Shown here: positions 7,201 to 11,290 of the stretch, one piece after another | Layout of the letters: each line of letters opens with the position of its first letter | How positions within the stretch are numbered: position 1 is the stretch's first letter | Assembly: GCA_009908925.1 (NCBI GenBank) | Contig: JAAAOH010000064.1 | Span: 1-11,290 of the forward strand | Length of the DNA stretch: 11,290 nucleotides | Origin: Spirochaetota bacterium | GTDB taxonomy: Bacteria; Spirochaetota; Spirochaetia; DSM-27196; PWMO01 | Reading direction: 5' to 3' | Position numbers and translations under genes: made by a program | Notes under the pieces: generated by a model | Told to the model about the DNA's origin: nothing | The model's input: the letters and a program-made list of their open reading frames with translations, nothing else | Database searches by the model: none

Positions 7201-9323
7201 CGCGAGCCGGCGGCGTAGGGATAGTCCTGGTCGCCGGGGACGTCCCAGTCGTAGTCCCTGAGAACCTGCCCGCCGAGGGCTGTGGCCTCGTAGAAGTTCT
7301 TGTAGAAGAGGCGACCGCGGTTGATCTGGGTGAGCGAGTCGTCCCACGTGTCGGCCGGATCCGAGCCGTCCGGGCCGGCGTCGCCGGGCGCCGACGAGGG
7401 GAACATATTCCCGTCTGCCGCGGGCACCTCGGTCTCCTTCTCCTCCATGCCGAGGAGCCGCAGGTAGCCGGTGGTGTCGGGTACCGAGAGCTGCACCGCA
7501 GCGTCGAGGTAGCCTGAGAAGTAGTCGGTCGTGTGCTCCACCGCGGCGCTCGCGGTGACGGAGCCCGGATGGTCGGTCGGCGTCACCGAGTAGTTCCCGC
7601 GCACGATGTTCCACCGCGTGCCGAGCGCCAGTGTGAGGTCGGTCTGCGGGCCGAGGGAAATGCGGTTCCCCGTTGCGGCCAGAAGATCTCCACCGCCTCC
7701 GGAGCCGTAGACCCGGTAAACGACCTCGATGACATCATTTGGAAAGATGGGGAAGGGTGATGTGATCACGCCGCTTTCGTGGTTCACCTCGAAGCTCGGA
7801 TCCTCCACGCCGTTTCGAAGCACCGTGACCGAGCCCGGCACGACGTTTCCGTCTATGGTGAGCTGTCCGACCGGGGTCAGTCCGGTGGCGAGGATCTCGA
7901 AGTCGGTGTAGCCGTCCTTGTCTGTGGGGTTCGGCCCGTAGAGTTCCGGAAAGTCCTCGGCGAATGGGTAGCGGTTGGAGTGATGCCGCGGGCCGCGATC
8001 GGCGTTTATGACAGAGAGAAGGGTCTGCTCCTCGTTCACCGCGATGGCCTGCCCGGCGATGTCCCTCTCCGAGTACTCGCCCTTCCGCACGAACTCCGTT
8101 TCGAGGTTCTGCGCGGAGGAGAGATCGGAAATGTCGTAGCGGTTCGCGATCTCGAAGGGATTGAAGGCGCCGGGGCGGTAGAGGAGGAGGGACTGGTTGC
8201 CCGCGATCGTCAGCGCCAACGTACCGAGGTCGAAACCAAGGTAGGTGCCGGCCCCGAAATCGAAGTCCTGCGACGCATTTCCCGGGTCCAGTACGTCGTC
8301 AGATGTATCCCCGGGTGTGCCGCTGTCGTCGGTACCAACCAGCGCATCTGTCCCCAGCGTCACGTCACCAACGGTCGCCCCGCCCTTCGTATAGTGCACC
8401 GCCACCCGCCCCGCCGCTCGCTCGCGGAGATACACGAACCCCTTCTCGGCGGAGTACACCGCCGCGGCGTCGAGGTCGGCCTCGCGCCAGGTGCCGCCGG
8501 CTGCGGAGATGGTGCCGTCTTCGTCCTCGAGGTAGAGGGTGAGGTCATCGACCTCCGCGTCGGGCAGCACGAAGAAACGGCCCTGCAGGTACTGCGGCGG
8601 GTCGATGCGCTTTTCGCTTGCCTCGTTCATCCCGTAGAAAATTTTCCGCTGCTCGGCCGAGGGCTCGTAGCGCAGCAGGAGCTCGTGCTCGCTGCGCGCG
8701 GTCTGGAATCTCGCCGAGGCGCCGGGGGAACTGTCCTTTGCCTCGGCAAAGGGAATGTAGGGGTATTCGGAGATCGACAGGAGCCCGTAGCCGAGGCGTA
8801 CCGACTGCACGAACTCGTCATCATGGCCCTGGTACCCGAGGATGAAGGAGTTTACCTCGAACTCGTCGACGAAGGTTGCCTCGAGGTAGTAGCGCTCGTA
8901 GAGCCACAGCGACAGGGTGAGATCCACCGCGTTGAAGTAGGGCACGGGCTCCATCCCGGGAAAGTCGTAGGGGAAGGTGACGCGCTTGTCCTCGGGCGGG
9001 ATCTTCGGATGAAAGGCCCAGCCGAGGGCGCCGCCGATGCCGGTATTCCAGGAGCCGACGATGAAGAGATCGACCTCCGCATCTCCGAGTTGCGTGTCGA
9101 AGATCGCATCGCGGGAAGCGGGGTCGACGATTGGATCGGTGGGTGCGCGCTCCGCCTCGGCGTCCTCGCCGGCAGCCTCCGGGTTGCCCTCGTCTTCCTG
9201 CTCGAGCCACGGCGGCTCGGCGTCGGCCTCCGGAAAGTCGTCAATGTCGTCCTGGGCACGGACCCCGGCGGACGCGATGAGGAGAAAGAGCGCCAGGGGC
9301 AGAAGCCTGAGTGCCGCCCTCAT
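4254..9323 (-). CDS. Giant exported modular protein with a C-terminal outer-membrane beta-signal
   Basis: 1689 aa. Residues 1-23 are a signal peptide (MRAALRLLPLALFLLIASAG then VRA, cut before QDD), followed by an acidic stretch to about 60. The N-terminal half is beta-rich, including a module with RNGVEDPSFEV near 501-511 and a glycine run GSGGGGD near 540-546. Two jelly-roll-like regions end in strand motifs ALFSKFTLRG (about 905-915) and GTIYIDEVHW (about 1103-1112), as in galactose-binding or laminin-G-like folds. Two calcium-loop-like motifs, DLDGDGTLDGGE (787-798) and DGNRNGVLDSED (832-843), sit in the first of these. From about 1128 the pattern is amphipathic strands, and the protein ends GGIEGRIEF with a terminal Phe, the expected BAM recognition signal. 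I infer an outer-membrane barrel carrying a large surface or periplasmic portion. The size and ligand-like modules faintly recall SprA-type giant barrels, but I cannot assign that family. The frame is open upstream to 9500; the ATG at 9323 is chosen because it starts the signal peptide, although its ribosome-binding site is weak. Confidence 0.85.
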   Translation of the reverse strand: MRAALRLLPLALFLLIASAGVRAQDDIDDFPEADAEPPWLEQEDEGNPEAAGEDAEAERAPTDPIVDPASRDAIFDTQLGDAEVDLFIVGSWNTGIGGALGWAFHPKIPPEDKRVTFPYDFPGMEPVPYFNAVDLTLSLWLYERYYLEATFVDEFEVNSFILGYQGHDDEFVQSVRLGYGLLSISEYPYIPFAEAKDSSPGASARFQTARSEHELLLRYEPSAEQRKIFYGMNEASEKRIDPPQYLQGRFFVLPDAEVDDLTLYLEDEDGTISAAGGTWREADLDAAAVYSAEKGFVYLRERAAGRVAVHYTKGGATVGDVTLGTDALVGTDDSGTPGDTSDDVLDPGNASQDFDFGAGTYLGFDLGTLALTIAGNQSLLLYRPGAFNPFEIANRYDISDLSSAQNLETEFVRKGEYSERDIAGQAIAVNEEQTLLSVINADRGPRHHSNRYPFAEDFPELYGPNPTDKDGYTDFEILATGLTPVGQLTIDGNVVPGSVTVLRNGVEDPSFEVNHESGVITSPFPIFPNDVIEVVYRVYGSGGGGDLLAATGNRISLGPQTDLTLALGTRWNIVRGNYSVTPTDHPGSVTASAAVEHTTDYFSGYLDAAVQLSVPDTTGYLRLLGMEEKETEVPAADGNMFPSSAPGDAGPDGSDPADTWDDSLTQINRGRLFYKNFYEATALGGQVLRDYDWDVPGDQDYPYAAGSRVGPYPAKANDDGIGGQVMVLDFEMADTAGEDWVGAHLRMPDFTDRDFSEITEISFEWRTLDLAATDVEVYLQIGALAEDLDGDGTLDGGESTLSPSFDFDDQSAGFTLKAGRPPPGEDYRMSEDGNRNGVLDSEDPDLVHTLTDGTESDLVQVTGLPDTDWQRVSFDLDAAARRRLAATRAIRVVVKRVPASTVAGRALFSKFTLRGSTFQTSATAGTVSATEVPDRGAPKKLIDEHDEVDEVFHAEGGGNQRVLRVDWSGLTSGSWKLTDYVTSVPARQYEVLAFYVRAGEIGAAGDTATGALTITAAETGPSDTDSGGVGGEQLQARVPISEDGSAAGPEWGSGRWRKVELDTAAGKVYVDGDEVGSLDEKPSGGAGDLSFLEFEFEPVPDAASGTIYIDEVHWAETRISVAGASRLAVTYEYPDTVIRAGEVEVLSNIRVAQDTSVRSGGFTTPSEVAGGTGSFLTRTELAGDLLYTRLETDVQVAIQDERTSLAGGHSLRVPAADAPVVFTESYRRNYNAPLTSLNRSNGLLLSLPLETQIRLDTEATLREENLDQSWDLSAGMAPAQLLSLDLAAGLGHSAGGYATTDASYPESWILGYELVAPYTTGETPTRRGNASLSAEREPTPIGFNVASDASYENRSSTENEQTNDASLSVGVPLAFNRDSPRSWTLTPSYERSFARTLSAPGASSYEDDLGIYGEAFAGQRYLATSVPIAELFQSAADIGFAGRSAGEPFTRYTPRGALSLERGFGSRLRDLVLPSAADLAVERGFTREEEAVTELQRYTGSYTATAVNLFGRVGAYPTFEVYRTDEFSNSISATVDRRFPAEETAVTGEFSSLVALFGEQDNEFRLSNTASGTVEEDRRSLSVESEARYIWQRPAERVFGLERLVDDRPPYFAHTEQARFLYDEPGGEDEERTYSITLGHETRLVFPEHGFIRLYADLGFGLQPAVIEGEEVNVALLGIQGGIEGRIEF

Positions 9324-9376
9324 CCCGGCCCGGCCCCCTGCCCGGCCCCGGGGGAAGCGGTCGGGAACGCAGGATA

Positions 9377-9404
9377 TTGGCGGCCCGGCGCCGCCCGGTA
9401 TAGT
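9377..9404 (+). promoter_or_regulatory. Candidate promoter for the rightward operon
   Basis: TTGGCG (9377-9382) and TATAGT (9399-9404, 5 of 6 to consensus) are 16 bp apart, with the GC palindrome CGGCGCCG inside the spacer (9386-9393). Initiation near 9411 would leave a leader of about 39 nt before the ATG at 9450. Confidence 0.35.
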
Positions 9405-9430
9405 ATTAGCGGTCATGCGGGACTCGTCAC
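9400..9430 (-). promoter_or_regulatory. Candidate promoter for the giant exported-protein gene
   Basis: Minus strand: GTGACG (9425-9430) with two possible -10 elements, TAATAC (9403-9408, 16-bp spacing, 3 of 6) or TACTAT (9400-9405, 19-bp spacing, 4 of 6). Either gives a start near 9393-9396 and a leader of about 70 nt to the ATG at 9323. It would exclude the in-frame ATGs at 9416 and 9500 as starts. The -10 bases overlap the plus-strand -10 at 9399-9404. Confidence 0.27.
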
Positions 9431-9449
9431 CGGCCGAAAATGAAGAACG

Positions 9450-10370
9450 ATGAGCAGTGAAATGGAGAAAAGCTCGGCATTCATAACACGATTGCTCCAA
9501 AATCCCGCATTACGAGACCTTACGCCGCTTCAGAAAGAGGAACAAATAGTGCAGTTCCTCTACCTGAACAGCTCACAGTTGTATCCAAGCCTATCACATC
9601 CGACCTTCTTTCCGGGGATGAGCTGGGCGGAGATTGTCGAGCTTCTGCACAAAGCTCTCTTCCATATTGTCGACAACGATGTGCTGCCGGGCCTCAGGCG
9701 AATCGTTTTCGATCAGATCGACTTCTCCTTTGTGAATTTTCTCGGTCGCTCCGACAGCTCGCGTGACCACATTTCAGACCAGGTCTACGAGGGGCTCGTC
9801 GAGCTTCTCAGGCGACCGGCAACCCGGCGCGCGCTCACCGGCCCCTACACTGCCGTGCATTTCCGTCTCGCCGCGCCGTACATCGAGCGCATCTACATGC
9901 GCAAATCGTATATCCACTTCGAGCTCACAAAAGTACAACGCCTTCGCATGAGCAAGGACGAGGTGAGGAGCATGCTGGACGCTACGCTCCTTCTCAAGCC
10001 GGCGGTTCATCTGGCAAGCTCGCAGAGTGAGGCAGACAACGTCGGCGGACTCGTGCCGGCGCGTTTCGCCGAGCGGGCGCTGTCGCAGCTGGGGACGAAG
10101 CTCAGCCTGCTTCCCGAGCAGGCGGTGCGATCGGCGGTAAACGCCAACGTGTCCTTTCGCGAGCACCGCTTCGTTGACGCTACCTCGCGCCTTGCGGCGA
10201 TATTCGCGAGCCGCGGGCGCAACTATCGGCCGAACGTCCGGGTTGATCGCGGGGCCGATACGCCCGACAAGAGCTGGCTCAGTATTGCAAGGCGGAACCA
10301 CAAGTTCTATGGTTTCGACAGCAAGATGCTCGACGAGCTCTACAGCATCGCCGCCGAGATGGGGTGGTAG
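9450..10370 (+). CDS. Hypothetical protein, probably cytoplasmic; first gene of an operon with the voltage-sensor protein
   Basis: 306 aa; I do not recognise the family. There is no signal peptide, no membrane segment and no low-complexity region. It appears mainly helical, with charged amphipathic stretches such as LTPLQKEEQIVQFLYLN (24-40) and WAEIVELLHKALFHIVDN (58-75), and a basic patch RRPATRR (113-119). Cysteine is absent, so no metal-cluster site is likely. Its stop codon contributes to the ribosome-binding site of the next gene 8 bp away, so the two products are probably made together, which hints at a cytoplasmic partner or regulator of that membrane protein (inference). The ATG at 9450 is preceded only by a weak GAAGAA; the in-frame ATG at 9462 is an alternative that would shorten the protein by four residues. 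Confidence 0.78.
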   Translation: MSSEMEKSSAFITRLLQNPALRDLTPLQKEEQIVQFLYLNSSQLYPSLSHPTFFPGMSWAEIVELLHKALFHIVDNDVLPGLRRIVFDQIDFSFVNFLGRSDSSRDHISDQVYEGLVELLRRPATRRALTGPYTAVHFRLAAPYIERIYMRKSYIHFELTKVQRLRMSKDEVRSMLDATLLLKPAVHLASSQSEADNVGGLVPARFAERALSQLGTKLSLLPEQAVRSAVNANVSFREHRFVDATSRLAAIFASRGRNYRPNVRVDRGADTPDKSWLSIARRNHKFYGFDSKMLDELYSIAAEMGW

Positions 10371-10373
10371 GAG
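10369..10373 (+). promoter_or_regulatory. Shine-Dalgarno site overlapping the upstream stop codon
   Basis: AGGAG starts inside the TAG stop of the preceding gene (10368-10370) and lies 5 nt before the ATG at 10379. This supports translational coupling and the choice of start. Confidence 0.75.
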
Positions 10374-10378
10374 TAACT

Positions 10379-11290
10379 ATGATCGATTCGAGAAGCCGCG
10401 TGAAGAACACACTGGAAGGCGTCGTCATCGTCGCCATCGTCCTCGTGCTCGTCCACACGTTCCTGCAGGATCTGGCCATTGTCCTCGGATGGGCCTGGGA
10501 CACCCGACGGGTGCTGCTCATCATCGGCTTCGGCTTCGACCTCTTCTTTACGATCGAATTCCTCGTCCGCCTCTACTATGCGATCCTCGATCGTGCAGCC
10601 GGGAGATACTTCTGGCGTGAGCGCGGCTGGATCGACTTCCTGGCCGCCGTCCCGTTGCTCCTGCTCAACTCCGGGCCGGCCGTGCTTGCCATCGCAGCCG
10701 GCGGTGCCAATGTCTTCGGCATGGGTGGCATGATGAACGTGCTCAAGGTGGCAAAGGCCATCCGTATCGCGCGCATTCTGCGCCTCCTCCGCGTGCTGAA
10801 GATCTTCAGTGCGATCAAGAACACCGAATCGCCGATGGCGCAGCGCCACATGGCAAATATCACCACGCTGAGTGTGTCCGTCATCGTGCTCTCCGTAATT
10901 GCATACGTCGGCATCGCCTCGGCGGTGAATATGCCGAGCCTCGAGGGTGAGGAGCAGACGCAAAACATTCGCGCCGCTTCCTTCATAGATGCTCGAAATC
11001 TGGCCAGTCCCGAGCAATCGGAGCTGCTGCGCGACTACGTGGCCTCCCAGCCGTCGATCCTCGTGGTAACCGACGACGGCCGGACCCGCTACACACGCCA
11101 CGAAAACGCCTTCTACGACGAGTATTTCGGCCCCGGCGACTACGGCTATCTCCGATCCGGTGAGGTCGGCGTCTTCTTCGACGTGCGGCCCCTGAACGCC
11201 GAGCAGTCGCGGCAGAACATCGCATACTTCGCGATGGTCGTCATCCTCGTGGTCTTCATTCTGCTTTTCTACAGCCCGCATTTTGCGCTG
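10379..11290 (+). CDS. Voltage-sensor-domain membrane protein with an extracytoplasmic loop domain (partial, 3' end off the right edge)
   Basis: 304 residues are visible and the frame is open at the edge. Residues 12-145 read as a four-helix voltage sensor (Ion_trans/PF00520 type): S1 about 12-37; S2 about 45-68 with D54, E60 and R64; S3 beginning WIDFLAAVP (84-92); and S4 about 120-145. S4 has a basic residue every third position: K123, K126, R129, R132, R135, R138 and K141. A fifth membrane segment follows (about 161-184), then a hydrophilic segment (185-279) containing ILVVTDDGRTRYTR (227-240) and EVGVFFDVRPLNAE (262-275), then a sixth membrane segment (281-298). In a canonical channel the S5-S6 loop is shorter and holds a pore helix and filter such as TVGYG or FxxE; I see neither. 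GPGDYGY (251-257) is the nearest string but has no preceding pore helix. Either it is an atypical channel or the last two helices frame a sensing domain leading to a cytoplasmic output beyond the window. Confidence 0.85.
   Translation, partial: MIDSRSRVKNTLEGVVIVAIVLVLVHTFLQDLAIVLGWAWDTRRVLLIIGFGFDLFFTIEFLVRLYYAILDRAAGRYFWRERGWIDFLAAVPLLLLNSGPAVLAIAAGGANVFGMGGMMNVLKVAKAIRIARILRLLRVLKIFSAIKNTESPMAQRHMANITTLSVSVIVLSVIAYVGIASAVNMPSLEGEEQTQNIRAASFIDARNLASPEQSELLRDYVASQPSILVVTDDGRTRYTRHENAFYDEYFGPGDYGYLRSGEVGVFFDVRPLNAEQSRQNIAYFAMVVILVVFILLFYSPHFAL

Noticed and set aside
9321..9360. Repeated CCCGG-type GC clusters upstream of the giant gene as a regulatory repeat
   Set aside because: Irregular spacing and no consistent unit; expected by chance in such GC-rich sequence.
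7779..9443. 554-codon open frame on the plus strand, antisense to the giant exported-protein gene
   Set aside because: The minus strand here encodes a coherent signal peptide and exported protein. The plus-strand translation is Val/Gly/Arg/Glu-rich with no domain, a composition typical of the reverse complement of a high-GC gene.
11129..11149. GPGDYGY in the voltage-sensor protein as a potassium-channel selectivity filter
   Set aside because: It resembles GYG superficially but lacks the preceding pore helix and the T-V/I-G-Y-G order, and lies within a long hydrophilic segment.
10340..11281. 313-codon open frame on the minus strand, antisense to the voltage-sensor gene
   Set aside because: The plus-strand frame has an unmistakable S4 helix and a coupled ribosome-binding site; the minus-strand product is His/Asp/Glu-rich without domain structure.

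Overview
The window is GC-rich throughout, with strong G/C preference at third codon positions, and comes from a diderm (Gram-negative) bacterium: three of the six genes encode Sec-exported proteins with outer-membrane or periplasmic character. FecR-domain proteins outside an iron-sensing operon, very large poorly conserved surface proteins and a voltage-sensor-type membrane protein make me suspect a free-living spirochaete. That assignment is inference; no marker gene in the window settles it. I see no rRNA, tRNA, CRISPR array, insertion sequence or phage gene. It looks like chromosomal backbone carrying lineage-specific envelope genes.

Left block (1-3143, minus strand): a two-gene operon read leftward. 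The first gene (1713-3143) encodes an exported, beta-rich 476-aa protein. The second (1-1701, running off the left edge) encodes an exported protein with a periplasmic FecR domain, an acidic linker and then a domain clearly paralogous to the first protein. The genes are 11 bp apart, and the second gene's ribosome-binding site overlaps the first gene's stop codon.

Middle block: a sugar-nucleotide-type nucleotidyltransferase (3314-4240, plus) diverges from the left operon across 170 bp holding candidate promoters on both strands. It converges on a giant exported protein (4254-9323, minus, 1689 aa). That protein has two jelly-roll-like regions, two calcium-loop-like motifs and a C-terminal region ending in an outer-membrane beta-signal (terminal Phe). 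The two stop codons are only 13 bp apart and lie in opposite arms of one small hairpin.

Right block (9450-11290, plus): a 306-aa cytoplasmic-looking protein I do not recognise, followed 8 bp later by a membrane protein with a textbook voltage-sensor S4 helix. After S4 the expected short pore loop is absent: there is a pair of membrane segments around a roughly 95-residue extracytoplasmic segment. It runs off the right edge. This block diverges from the giant gene over 126 bp, where candidate -10 elements on the two strands overlap.

The best leads are the voltage-sensor protein that looks like a sensor rather than a channel, with its unknown operon partner; the FecR fusion beside a stand-alone copy of its own C-terminal domain; and the giant modular outer-membrane protein.
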